DNA of 64,000 nucleotides from Furcasterigmium furcatum (taxonomy: Eukaryota; Ascomycota; Sordariomycetes; Glomerellales; Plectosphaerellaceae). Below the pieces are notes generated by a model. That model was not told the DNA's origin. It saw nothing but the letters and a program-made list of their open reading frames with translations, and searched no databases. This document shows positions 10,346 to 20,602 of this stretch, piece after piece. A program made the position numbers and the translations under genes. The stretch covers positions 2,611,051 to 2,675,050 of the forward strand of contig BCIA01000004.1 in NCBI GenBank assembly GCA_001599815.1. The letters are read 5' to 3'. Each line of letters opens with the position of its first letter. Within the stretch, counting starts at the first letter, position 1.

Positions 10346-12151
10346 ATGCAGTCGCCGAAGTCACCTCGCCTGCATACAGACAATGCAACCCCTGCCCGGT
10401 CATCCAATCTGCGATCTCGTGCAGGATGCTGGACGTGCCGGGAGAAGAAGGTCAAGTGTGATGAGGAACGACCCCGATGTCGCCGGTGCGTGCGTCTGAG
10501 GCGCCCGTGCGATTATGAGCCCCGGCAACGCAAGGCCTACACCCGGCGAGAGCAGTATCCCGGCGCCGGCCCGGAACATGAACCCGCCTCCCCCGCGACA
10601 CAGTCGCATTCACATTCCGAGGGCGCGCCGAGTGTGGTGCTGTCTCCGCCGACCTCCCATCGCCGGCGGTCGGTATCGGAGGCGGGAGCCCTGCTGAGTC
10701 CCGCGGCCCCCCAGCAGCAGCAGCCGGCCACTCCGCTACCCACGAGCCCGGCGGTGGTCTCGGAGGCGTGTGCTCCTATCTTGGATCCTTCCGACTACGA
10801 CTCGATCCACTGCTTTCGCTACGTCCTGGCCCCGCTGATCGACCGGAAGGACCCCGAGTTGTCGGTGGCCGCCGAGTTCTGGAAGCTAGCACAGAACAGC
10901 CAGATGGTGCTGCACATGGTGTGTGCCCTCGGCGCCCAACAGTCGTGCTACCACGACCGACACGGCGCGGGCGACACGCCCGAATATCGGGCGCGCAAGC
11001 TACGGGCCACGGAGCACTACGGCGCGTCCCTCCGGCTCCTGGCCCTGGCCACCGCCGAAGATGCCGGCGGCACTACTGAGCTGGACCTCATCCTCGCCAC
11101 GCTTTGGCTCATGATCACCTACGAGCAGCGGTTCGGCGACGGCTGCGGATCAGGGCTCAGCGCCCATCTGAAAGGGGCTGCGTGCGTCCTCCAGAGTCGG
11201 TTGCACAACCTCCGCGCCATCCTGGAGGAGGAGCGCTCCCAGGTCTGCAGCGGCGTCAGTCAGGTCGCCGGCAGCTCGCACTCCGAAGCCAATGGCAGCG
11301 ACTGGCCCATCTCACCGTTCTCATCCCGCATGGTCGCCATGATCTCGTTCAAGGACGGCGCGGCAGCCCTGCACAGGTACGGCGGCTACTTCAACGAGCT
11401 GGTGGGCGAGGCCATGGCCGGGGTCGCCGAGGACTACGCCACGTCGTTGACCCGCGGGTTCGAGGCCCTCTACAGACATTCCATCCGCGCTTCCAGCGAG
11501 TCCATCGGCCTCGAGCACCCGCAGGAGTTGCCGGAGGACCTGCACAGCCGGCCGCTGTTCTACCTCTTCATCAACACGGGCCAGCTGCGTTTCCTGCTGT
11601 CTAGGATCGTGACCATCCCCGCGGACGACGTCGCCGCGGTGGAAACGGCACAGCAGAGCGTCGGCCGCTTGCTCAACGCCACCACCGATCGATACGTCGA
11701 GTTCATCGACGTGGCTCATACACTGCGCCTAGACGTGACTGGCCCGCATCGCATGTTCGTCATCAACGTCCGGGCCATCGTCGCTCACTACCACGCCATC
11801 CTGCTGTGCTACTTCCGCATAGTCAGGGGAACCGCCCCGTTGGACGGCAGGCAGAGGACGGCCCTGGCCAGGATCATGAACATCGGGCATCAGTCCTACA
11901 CGGACGAGGGGGACGCGGCCATGTCGAGACTTGCCTGGCCGTTCTTCGTGGCGGCCGTGGAGTCTGACGACGCCCTGCACCGGACTTGGATCATGGATCG
12001 CTACAAGACGCTGTCTGACGAGGGGGAGAACTACCGCAGAGCGTATGACGCACTCCAGGTGGCCTTCTCGAGGCAGCGGTACCACGAGAGGCGGGTGGGC
12101 CTCGCCGATCTGCTCTGGAACAACACGCAGCTGAGTCGGTTCCTGATATGA
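10346..12151 (+). CDS. Zn2Cys6 transcription factor, 601 aa, likely local regulator
   Basis: A single exon of 1806 bases, unusually GC-rich and intronless compared with its neighbours. The C6 cluster lies at residues ~32-58: CWTCREKKVKCDEERPRC and RRCVRLRRPCDY, with C-x2-C-x6-C-x6-C-x2-C-x6-C spacing. A low-complexity stretch rich in Pro, Ser and Gln follows (~70-135, including a short Gln run), then a helical middle domain of the fungal_trans_2 type with LDLILATLWLMITYEQRFGD. I chose the ATG at 10346 because the upstream extension reads like non-coding promoter sequence. It lies inside the D-amino-acid block, divergent from the deacylase and convergent with an MFS gene, so it is the best candidate for pathway-specific control. 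That role is inference. Confidence 0.87.
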   Translation: MQSPKSPRLHTDNATPARSSNLRSRAGCWTCREKKVKCDEERPRCRRCVRLRRPCDYEPRQRKAYTRREQYPGAGPEHEPASPATQSHSHSEGAPSVVLSPPTSHRRRSVSEAGALLSPAAPQQQQPATPLPTSPAVVSEACAPILDPSDYDSIHCFRYVLAPLIDRKDPELSVAAEFWKLAQNSQMVLHMVCALGAQQSCYHDRHGAGDTPEYRARKLRATEHYGASLRLLALATAEDAGGTTELDLILATLWLMITYEQRFGDGCGSGLSAHLKGAACVLQSRLHNLRAILEEERSQVCSGVSQVAGSSHSEANGSDWPISPFSSRMVAMISFKDGAAALHRYGGYFNELVGEAMAGVAEDYATSLTRGFEALYRHSIRASSESIGLEHPQELPEDLHSRPLFYLFINTGQLRFLLSRIVTIPADDVAAVETAQQSVGRLLNATTDRYVEFIDVAHTLRLDVTGPHRMFVINVRAIVAHYHAILLCYFRIVRGTAPLDGRQRTALARIMNIGHQSYTDEGDAAMSRLAWPFFVAAVESDDALHRTWIMDRYKTLSDEGENYRRAYDALQVAFSRQRYHERRVGLADLLWNNTQLSRFLI

Positions 12152-12464
12152 GGGTCTCTAGCATGGAGGGAGCGGGAAAATGAGGTCTCCCACAGTGCTG
12201 GGGCCATCCATGGGCGTCTCTTTCGGTGGCAAGCGCGGTCAGGAGTTTGGAGTAAGAGATCCCGGGTCGTCAATTGCTTGCTGTATTTACATAACATGTT
12301 CTGCCTGCCCAAGGTTCCAGTAAAAGGTGGAAATGTAGACGGCGGCTAGGCCTTTTGCTTTCAGGAGTCATAGTTGACACTGATGGAGGACGTCCAACCC
12401 TGTCCATGGTTGTCGCTATATATCCTCCTGTCTCGCAGCCCTGATGTGCCGTTGATAAATCTGC
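12152..12464. other. Convergent 3' spacer
   Basis: A 313-base spacer between the C6 regulator and the TNA1-like transporter, which converge here. No gene or repeat recognised; it probably holds both polyadenylation regions. Confidence 0.4.
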
Positions 12465-14115
12465 TCACAGCACCCAGCGGTACTCCGGGTTGCTCGGCCC
12501 ATCCGCGAGGAACTTGGTCGGCACATCGCGAGCGTGCACCGTCTTCCCAGCCGCGCGATCCCTCCTCTTGTTATCAGCCCACATCCACAGCGCGAGCAGG
12601 CACGTCAGCACACAGCCCGTGGCGCCGAAGACAGCCGTGGTGACGAGGGCGGGAATGTACTTTGGCGCGTCCTGCGGACGGAAGATGTTGGAGCTGACCA
12701 GGCCCATCGAGTTCGCCAGAGGCACGGCGATGCTGGTGAGCATGACGCGCTTGTTCTCGTTGGCGATGTTGTTGCTGAACCACGTGTCCAGGAGCACGGA
12801 GGGCGCCGAGGTGCCCCAGGCCATCATGAAGCAGGCAAAGTACGCCACCTGCAGCTGGTTCTCGACGTCGATCGTGGCGTAGATGACGAAGCCGGCCATC
12901 GTGAGGAGGAAGCCCAGCGCGACGAAGGGGGACCGCACCTTGGTGTAGTCGGAGGCGAAGGCCATGATGATCAGTATCACGGCGCCGGAGATGTTCGGCG
13001 CCACCACGTAGAGGTTGGTCTTAATGGTGCCGAAGCCTAGACGCTGCACGATGACAGGGAGGTAGAGGGCCACGGTTGGGATGGGCATGCCGAGACACAT
13101 CTCGATGGCTGGCACGCGGGGTGTGAGACGGTGAATGGGTCTGGAGGTATGGAGAGAAGGGGGTAAGCTCACCGAGAATGACCCAGGTCGTAGGATGCTT
13201 GAAGATGCCAAAGGATTCCTTTAAGTTGAACTTCTCGTCAACAATGGACGAGGCATCCACCTGGATGCGGTGGAACGCGAGGTCTTTTTCCTCAGGGGTC
13301 AAGAACTTGGCGCTCTGTGCGTTGTATGGCAGATACCAATAGGCGAATATGGCAAAGAGAAGCGTCAGCGAGCCCTCGATGACAAAGAGATATCGCCAGC
13401 TCGCGAGGGCGCCAGTGTTGATACGGAACACGGCCCAGCTGAGCAGGCCTCCGAACGCGTTGGCCATGGACGAGGCGGAGTAGAAGATGGCGAGTCGACG
13501 GGCGAGCTCACCACGGCGATAGAAGGTGGTTTGGTAGTAAATGACGAGTGGGAAGAACGCGGACTCGCCCATGCCGAGGAACCATCGCAGCGCCATGAGG
13601 CCGCTGAAGTTCTTCGCTGCCGTTGTCAAGAGAGTCATAGAGCCTGTCACTGTTAGTAAGGCCAAGTCGAGGTGCGCATGGCATCATATCGTACCAAAGG
13701 TAATCATCATCAGAGGCAGCACACGGCTGGGGCCATATTTCTTTCCGGCGATGCCCAGGAAGGGTGCCGTGAGGACGAAGGGGATGAAGAAGATGGTGAG
13801 AAGCAGATTGTACTGGTTTCCAGTCAACTTCAAGTCTTCCTCGAGGCCTGCCGTCTTCGCGTTGCCGATGTTGCCCTTGTCGAGGCCAGCGAAGAGATAC
13901 ATGATGGCCAGCGTAGGGAGAAGGCGGAGGTCGAACTTCCACACCAGCTTGCGCTCGGCTACAGGATCGATGACCATCCTGTTGGATGCATCGTCCATGG
14001 TGTTGTTCGACATCTGCTTCTCCAGCCTGTCCATGACCCCTTCGCCCGGATCGGGCTTGTGGGCGGCGGGAGACGGAGCTGCCGTCTGGTTGTCTGGTGC
14101 GCTGGTGGCCGTCAT
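12465..14115 (-). CDS. MFS transporter, TNA1/nicotinate-permease-like, 513 aa
   Basis: Three exons: complement(join(12465..13108,13173..13649,13695..14115)), 1542 bases. The first intron is only 45 bases but has GT-AG ends and a perfect TACTAAC branch site. The protein has a ~55-residue hydrophilic N-terminus, then DLRLLPTLAIMYLFAGLD and KGNIGNAKTAG (TM1-loop of the anion:cation symporter family), RWFLGMGESAFFPLVIYY in TM4 and a 12-span layout. It ends with a hydrophilic tail (NPEYRWVL), which recurs in TNA1-like permeases. Likely role: proton-coupled import of a small carboxylate or acylated amino acid at the plasma membrane. It is the second permease of this superfamily in the D-amino-acid block. 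A minus-strand TATATAA element sits about 100 bases before the start. Confidence 0.92.
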
Positions 14116-14972
14116 TTTGAGAATTATGGAGGGTCTAAATATCTAGAAACAGTTGGATAGGAGCGTATGGATGAATAAAAGATCATCAAAACTGAATGGA
14201 GAGCGGCTTGACTTATATACAGGCGACAGCCGCGACACCAGACACGGCGAGCCCAAGAGGCCCCAACCCATGACGCCCGCCCGAGACCAATAGGTTCAGC
14301 CCATGGGCATCATCAAGAAAACCAGGAGAGCCATATTGCTTGGCCGTAGATAACTGATGTAGCTTCCGGGTACTATCCGGTGATACTCGTGTCTGTCGTT
14401 ATCAGCCCCAAGCGAGAGGATGCACCCAAGAGGCACCCAAGAGGCATCTCTTGTGGGCCCTGTTCATGCGGGTCTCTGCGCTACTTTTACGAGCCAAGAC
14501 TGGGGAAATCCTTTGACAGAGGTCTAGTTTTGGGGGCGTGCTCATGGTCGGCTACCCAGTCGACGTGGGAGATATGCCGACGTCGGCTATTCCCGGCCAA
14601 CCTCGCCCGTCGCCTATGTTCTACCTTGCTCAAACAGTACGCAGCTCACCGGGGCCTTTCAGTCATCATTATTGGAATATAGCATTTTCTGCTCGATAAT
14701 GCATGAACCGGAGATAAGGAGCATTGCCATCGGTCGAGTGGAAGCATTCAATGGGACAGAGAGTCTCGGGAGTCGCCTCGGCATCCATCCCATCCTCAAG
14801 CGCCTGGCACCTGACCCGCCTGATACTGACCATGACCCGTGTATCATCCATCAATGTTCCGACGTGGCCATCCGAGCGAGGGGTAATCACACAGAGCGGG
14901 GGTGACACTCGCTGAATGGGACTTTGTGCTAGCGATATCATGTCATTGTCTAATGGTGCGAAGGTATAGCCC
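14116..14972. other. Spacer between TNA1-like gene and D-amino-acid oxidase
   Basis: 857 bases holding the promoter of the transporter (near 14115-14220) and the 3' end of the oxidase gene (near 14973). Short open frames at 14380-15040 show no domain, no splice-supported extension and mixed strand. No gene called. Confidence 0.4.
14211..14220 (-). promoter_or_regulatory. TATA-like element of the TNA1-like transporter
   Basis: The minus strand reads GTATATAAGT roughly 100 bases upstream of the ATG at 14115, a normal fungal distance. It supports the chosen start. Confidence 0.4.
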
Positions 14973-16246
14973 TCACAGCTTCGCCCGGCTGGTGTCGAAG
15001 GTGCCAATCTTCTTGACAAGGGCAACGGCATCCTCGGCACACCCGTACGAGCCCTGGTACCCCCATCCCGAATGTCCGTAGTTGTGCACGATCCAGGTGT
15101 CCACGTCCAGCCTCTCCTCCTCGATACGTACTCCCCCCTTGCGGAACGGTCGCAGCCCGACGGCGTGGCGGATGACGCTCAGGCCGGCAATGCCCTTACC
15201 AGCGGCAACTTCCGGGTACTCCTTGACGATGCGGGCCATGATGCGGTTTGCAATGTTGGGGTCTGGCTGCGACTCCCAGTTCCCGAGGTCGTAGGTGCCC
15301 CCGAGGATAGTGCCGCCGCCAGCCGCACGGGTCATGGCGTAGCACAAGTCTGCAGGCTCGTCGTCAGTCCCTGACGCGCCCATCATCGGGACCTCGTTCC
15401 GCACGAGGACGACCTGTCCCCGTATGGGCGCCATGTTGGTGTCCCGGACGCCGCCGAGCTTGAGCGCGCCAAGGCCGGTGGCGTTGATGATGATGCTGGC
15501 CGGCTTGCCGGTGTGGGAGAGGCCCTTGGCGTCTTTGATGTCGGATATCACAGCCCGCTTCAGCACGACGCCGTTCTTGAGGAGCTGGCCGACCAGCCAG
15601 GGGAGATAGATGGCGGTGTTGATGCAGACGCTCGTCCACTCGCAGCTCGAGTCGTAGGTACCCGGCACCTCGCTGGGCGGAAGCTCCCTGAAGTCGTCGA
15701 AAAGGGTGCGGAACCACGGGTTTGGGTCGAAAATCCCCGCGGGGCCCGCCGCTTGATCCAGGTCCTTGGTGCGCCTCCTCAGTTGACACTCTGCGATATT
15801 CTGATTAGCCTCATCGGATGACTCGTGTTGAGCCGATCGACGCACTCTGAAAGTGGATTCCTGCCTCGGGAACATTCTCGCAGAGGCGCTTCATCTCTTT
15901 CCACGTCTTCACCTCCCAGCGACTATCCTCCTTCGTAGCCATTCTACACCGCATCTGTTAGCGGAGATGGCGAGAAAATTGACAGCCGGCGATGGCTCGA
16001 GACATGGCTTACGGTACGACATTGGCGCCGGCAAAGGGCGAGGCATACTCGACGTCATAGTCGCCGGGCATGTGCTTGGCCACGACAGTGACGGCATTTG
16101 CCTTGTCCCGCGACAGCAGCAGAGCTGTCGTCAGGCCGGTGACACCAGCTCTGGAGTTTGATCAGCATCTGCTGCAAGTCCAGGTATCGCAAGGCCAGCA
16201 ATGGATGGTTGGTCGCTTACCCGATAACAACTATTGTCTCTCCCAT
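14973..16246 (-). CDS. D-amino-acid oxidase, peroxisomal, 359 aa
   Basis: Four exons: complement(join(14973..15790,15846..15943,16013..16150,16221..16246)), 1080 bases; the first exon is 26 bases long. The N-terminus gives the FAD dinucleotide fold VVIGAGVTGLTTALLLSRD. EYASPFAGANVVP is the conserved second motif. HNYGHSGWGYQGSYG near the C-terminus is the DAO signature with the carboxylate-binding region, and RPFRKGGVRIE precedes it. The protein ends in S-R-A-K-L, a PTS1 peroxisomal signal. Reaction: a D-amino acid plus oxygen gives a 2-oxo acid, ammonia and hydrogen peroxide. D-aspartate oxidase is the nearest alternative and cannot be excluded from sequence alone. It fits downstream of the D-aminoacylase at 7874-9881. 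A minus-strand TATAAA at 16325-16330 is ~80 bases upstream. Confidence 0.94.
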
Positions 16247-17503
16247 TGTGTCGGATTATATGTAAAGTTGTTCTCTGGAGCGTGAGAGATGACCGATGGA
16301 GTGAAGCGGCGGGAGGCGAGTCGCTTTATATCGGCCCACGTCTTGTCCGCCCATGCGGCAAACAGTGGGGCAAAATGCCGACGCCGACGCCGCCCGATGC
16401 CGGTGTCGTCCGAGTCGTACGAGGCTTTGGACTTTGTAAATCGGTTTTTACTCAACTGTGCCGTGAATTGGTAAAGCGTTAACTCGGAGTGCGTGAGTTC
16501 TATCATCAGATCCGGGCTACCTGCAATGAAGGCCTTTCGTTCGGAGTGCAGACATCCTGCGGACCCGACATCCACCATGTCGAAGCTCTCGCTGAAGAGC
16601 GGAACGGTGCTACTTCACCGAGCGTTCATGGTGCATACACCGACCGACGACCTGAGTCCTGTGGCTTCCTTTCTAAGCGGGACATGGTTGTGCAACCCAT
16701 TGACAGAGACTGGCAAGCTGGAGAAAGATCCAGCATCACATCTTCATAGACGCACCAGACGCTGGCTTGGCTACGGGCATACATATCGTGGAGGCCAGGC
16801 AGGCGTCGTGTTGTCAGACTTCATTGGCGGCCCTGTCTAAGGACTTGTCGGTGGCGAGTGACAGGCCATCGATCACGGCGGAAACTGCTGCTTTTTGACG
16901 AGTCGGGATATCTCCACTGGCAGGGGACGGGCCGGGACCTTGCAAATTGGTTGTTTGGGGTAGACTACGTTCACCCCACATCGTGTGGTTTCAGCAGGCC
17001 AACCCTTGAACGAACGACTCCTTTTCTTCCCATAGTTCACGCTGTCGAGTCTTCATTTAGAGGTTGAGCCCTTCTGACCTGTAATCACGACATTGCAAAC
17101 CCCCGGAAACTTGCGCAAAGAGCGGCCACAGAGGAGCTGGCTTCTTATAGTAGAAGAACGATTGGTCACCCTGTCTCCTTCGGAGGGGTCCGCTCCGAGG
17201 AAGTTCCCCCGGCATTGGAGTCCACCACTCGGAACCATTCAGCAAGTGCCGGATGTTGAACCTAATTGGGGGATCGTGATTCCGCCGTGCCTCTTCAGAT
17301 CTCGCAATTAACACACGGAGTAGGGGCAGCATTGACGATCGGCATTAGGGTTTCTCCTTTGTAAATTGATCATGTGGCTGAGTAGCCCAAGGGCAGCAAA
17401 CCCGAAAAAAAAACACTTAAAGACAGCATGATCGTCGTGCCCTGAACGCCCAGGTCTCGGTATGACATTTGTTGTGCTCTGAGTTGCCGTTCATACACTC
17501 AAA
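16247..17503. other. Divergent intergenic region, DAO / pectate lyase
   Basis: About 1.26 kb. Several open frames of 60-115 codons occur on both strands (for example at 16493-16840), but none carries a domain, signal peptide or consistent splice structure. A short A-rich tract sits near 17405. I read this as promoter DNA for two divergent genes. Confidence 0.4.
16325..16330 (-). promoter_or_regulatory. TATA box of the D-amino-acid oxidase gene
   Basis: A minus-strand TATAAA about 80 bases before the ATG at 16246, in a position typical for a fungal core promoter. Confidence 0.45.
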
Positions 17504-18778
17504 ATGAAAGTCACGATCTGCTCCTTTGCCCTGCTGGGTGGCGCTGCTGCCCGCAGCATCTACGTTTCACCCACCGGATCTGGCTCAGGCACTCTCGAGA
17601 GCCCGTATGGTTCAATCCAGGCGGCTGTCAACGCTGCCGCGGCTGGAGACGTCATCTTCCTCCGCGGGGGCACATACGCTCCGTCGGCCAACATCCAGGT
17701 CGGAAAGAGTGGCACCAGGACGTCCCCCATCACGGTCCGGCCGTACCAGACTGAGAAGGTCATCATCAATGGAGAGAACATGCCTGGGTAGGTCTTGGAA
17801 ATCTGTGGACTGCGCCGTACGTCATGTCTAACATGTATCAGTACACCCAAGGGGCTGGACGAGAGTCTGCCGAACCCCGAGAGAGGCATCTTCCACATCC
17901 AGAACGCCAACTACTGGGCCTTCTACAACCTCGAGTATGTTCATGGTGCTTGGCAGGCATGATCATAGTGATATTGACAGTGGTCCAGACTTATCAACGG
18001 CCCCTACGGCATTTACGCTCGCGATGCTTCCCACAACTACTACGAGGGCCTCTCGACCCATGACAACTACGAGACAGGCTTCCAGCTCGAGGGCGCCTCT
18101 GCCAACAACACCGTCCTGAACCTGGACTCGTACAGGAACCGCGACCCCCGCAAGAACGGCGAGAGCGCCGACGGCTTCGCCTGCAAGAGCGGATCCGGCG
18201 AGGGCAACGTCCTCCGCAACGCCCGCCTGTGGGACAACGTCGACGACGGCCTCGACCTGTTCATGTTCGCCTCCCCCGTCGTCATGGAGGAGGTCTACGC
18301 CTGGGGCAACGGCGTCAACCGCTGGGGCTTCAGCCCATTCGAAGGCGACGGTAACGGCTTCAAGCTCGGCATCTCCGGCAACCCGCCCGCCAACCACATC
18401 GTTCGCAACTGCATCGCCTTCCAGAACTTGAAGAAGGGCTTCATCGACAACAGCAACCCCGGCAGGCTGACGCTCGAGCGCAACACGGCGTGGAACAACG
18501 GCGACCTCGGCTTTCACATGCGCCTCTCCCAGTCGACGCTCCGGAACAACGTCGCGGCTGTTAATACCGGGAGCGCACAGGTCAGCCTAGTCTCTGGCAC
18601 GACTGCCTCGGGCAACAACTGGCAATCGGGGTCGGCCTGGACGAACAGCAACTTTGCGAGCACGGATGCGTCGACGCTCAAGGGCGCTCGTGGATCGAAT
18701 GGAAAGGTCCGTGGGAGCAACTTCTTGCTGCCGGCGAATGGCGCTGCGATTGGAGCGACGACGCAGCAGGAGGTCTGA
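17504..18778 (+). CDS. Secreted pectate lyase, polysaccharide lyase family 9 type, 388 aa
   Basis: Three exons: join(17504..17787,17842..17934,17989..18778), 1167 bases. A ~17-residue signal peptide (MKVTICSFALLGGAAAR) precedes IYVSPTGSGSGT and then a right-handed parallel beta-helix. The stretch ESADGFACKSGSGEGNVL plus LWDNVDDGLDLF matches the PL9/PelL active-site region, with a cluster of Asp residues for calcium and a Lys as candidate base. Later coils carry repeated NNGD/NNVA asparagine ladders. Function: beta-elimination of polygalacturonate in the plant cell wall. PL9 is mainly bacterial and patchy in fungi. A PL1 or PL3 lyase is unlikely because their motifs are absent. No carbohydrate-binding module is present. 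Confidence 0.87.
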
Positions 18779-19402
18779 GATGTTCTAGAGTCAGAGAAGG
18801 CTAGGGGAGGAGATGTCTTTGTTGTTCTTACACGTTGCTGAGCGGTCGTCGTCGTGACTTTGGTCTTTCGGAGAATCAATGCATCTGATGCCTTTGTCCT
18901 GACTCTTCTTTGCTGGCCCGTCTTCTCAACAATGTACGCAGGTTGTCTTGCAAGGAGATGTAACTTACGGAGCATTGTGTACAAGCCACAAGCGTTGTCT
19001 GGCAAGATCTTCCCTTGAATGAGTGGTGTTCATCTGTGTAGGATTGGACAGTTTGCCTGTTTTCCAAGTTTTGGAGTCGCCGAGAGTGTTCGCTCAGAGA
19101 TGAAAAGTTATAAAGACTGGCACATGACTTGACGTTTGTTTGATGGGCCTCGCAAGTCACCCTTCGAGGTATCCTGGGGCGGCACTGCCCGGAACCCTCC
19201 GGAAGCAGGAGCCACCGTAGGGAATCGGCACGCCGACGATGCGGACTGCGAGGCAGGCGCCGCTTGTGGCAGGCATGAGATCCTCACCTGCCCAGACAAG
19301 TTGTTCAGGAATTTCTTCACTCTTTGACGTGTCTCGCCTTCATCTTTGTGGCTGAATCCATCCCAACCAGGCGCCAGTCTTCGCATCACACCCCAGATCG
19401 CG
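18779..19402. other. Intergenic region after the pectate lyase
   Basis: 624 bases without a convincing gene. It contains the pectate lyase 3' region and the promoter of the tentative small gene at 19403. Open frames on the minus strand at 18514-19160 are shadows or composition artefacts. Confidence 0.35.
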
Positions 19403-20117
19403 ATGGGGCGTTCCAACAGGAAGAAAGGCCCCAAAGGCGGAAAGAAGAAAGATCCCCAGATGTCAGTCCATGTCTTGGGATGTCCGGGACAGTTGAATGC
19501 TGACACAAGTTCCCCCACAGAGCCCAATCACGAAGGATCGATGAGATCACTCCAGGTGAGAAGGTTCCCTTCTGCCTTGTCCACGGACGCCGATGCCGCC
19601 GCGCAGAGTGCGAGAAGAATGGGAGCATGGTCATGATTGGCAGAGTCAGCAAGATTGGATTGGAGTCTTCGGGCTAGGGCTAATCGAGTTCCAGGCATAT
19701 GATCCTATGGAATCTCTGAAGTCCATCGCAATCGGCGTACTGAAATGGGCCGCCGGCATATTCGACATCCCAAGCGATTTCGACCAGCCGCCACTGCCAT
19801 GGTCCTTGGAGTCTCTGGATGCCGCGATCAGACCGGGAGCCGTATCGCTCTTGTTCCAGTATTGTCGGTACTACGTCGAGGTGGAATACAACGAGGCCCA
19901 CATCATGTTCACAGTAGTGGCTGCAGCGTTCATCTTCTTCTGCGACTGGGTTCCTCAACGGCATCGCTGGGGAGTGTGGTGGTGCTTCTTCTTCTGGCTC
20001 CACATACACTTCCGGGGTCTGGAGGATCGGAGACCGGGAGAGAAGGTGATGGAGATGTCTCGAAGCTCGGATGCGCCACGTACATGCGATGTGTATGGCT
20101 GCGGTGTGGGTGTTTAG
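19403..20117 (+). CDS. Hypothetical protein, ~185 aa, tentative
   Basis: Tentative model join(19403..19461,19521..19555,19654..20117), 558 bases. The first intron (59 bases) is convincing, with a GTCAGT donor, a TGCTGAC branch site and a CCCACAG acceptor. The second acceptor (AAG at 19651-19653) was chosen because it keeps the long downstream frame open. The N-terminus is very basic (NRKKGPKGGKKKDPQ). The C-terminal part has two aromatic hydrophobic stretches (IMFTVVAAAFIFFCDW and WGVWWCFFFWLHIHF) that could be membrane helices. I recognise no family. Reading through the second intron gives a shorter protein ending near 19670, so the model could be wrong. A minus-strand frame covering the same DNA looks less protein-like. 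Confidence 0.38.
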
Positions 20118-20602
20118 TGTTCCCCTGCCAACCTGGCTTTGTCTGTCTGAGATGCATCGAAACTTGCAGAATTGAGCCGGCAAAGAACAGCAGCGAGCGC
20201 CAACTGTCACAGGATGGACATTTGAACCATTTCTATTGAAACTGGGTCTCTCTGCCATTGTCTTCCTTCAGGTGGCCGACATGATGGCTGTCACCAGCCG
20301 ATGAGGCCGCAACAACCTGTGCAATTGTCGCAGGTGCCTTGATTTGAATTCGCTTCCTCAAGGCCACTTCAAATTCAGCCTTAAAGGCCGACGTATCCGC
20401 TATGGAACGCAATGTTTCCGATCAGGCCGAATCAAACCTTTTCACCACCAAAACCTGCCTTGTCGATCGGGAAAATCACCCCACCCGGATCCCGTTCCTT
20501 GAACTCCTCCCACGCCCAATCACAACACCAGATCGCTCTATTTTCAACAGCTCTCGCGCCCTGTCTTATCGTTCTCTTGTCTTCTGAATTAACTGCGCAA
20601 TC
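20118..20602. other. Spacer upstream of the small membrane protein gene
   Basis: 485 bases with no recognisable gene; probably the 3' end of the tentative gene to the left and the promoter and leader of the gene starting at 20603. Confidence 0.35.

Noticed and set aside
16493..16840. Plus-strand 115-codon frame upstream of the pectate lyase
   Set aside because: Mixed composition, no hydrophobic leader, no intron-linked partner; treated as promoter DNA.
19680..20258. Minus-strand 192-codon frame opposite the tentative gene at 19403
   Set aside because: Cys/His-rich but without any zinc-finger spacing; the plus-strand frame has better intron and membrane-segment support.
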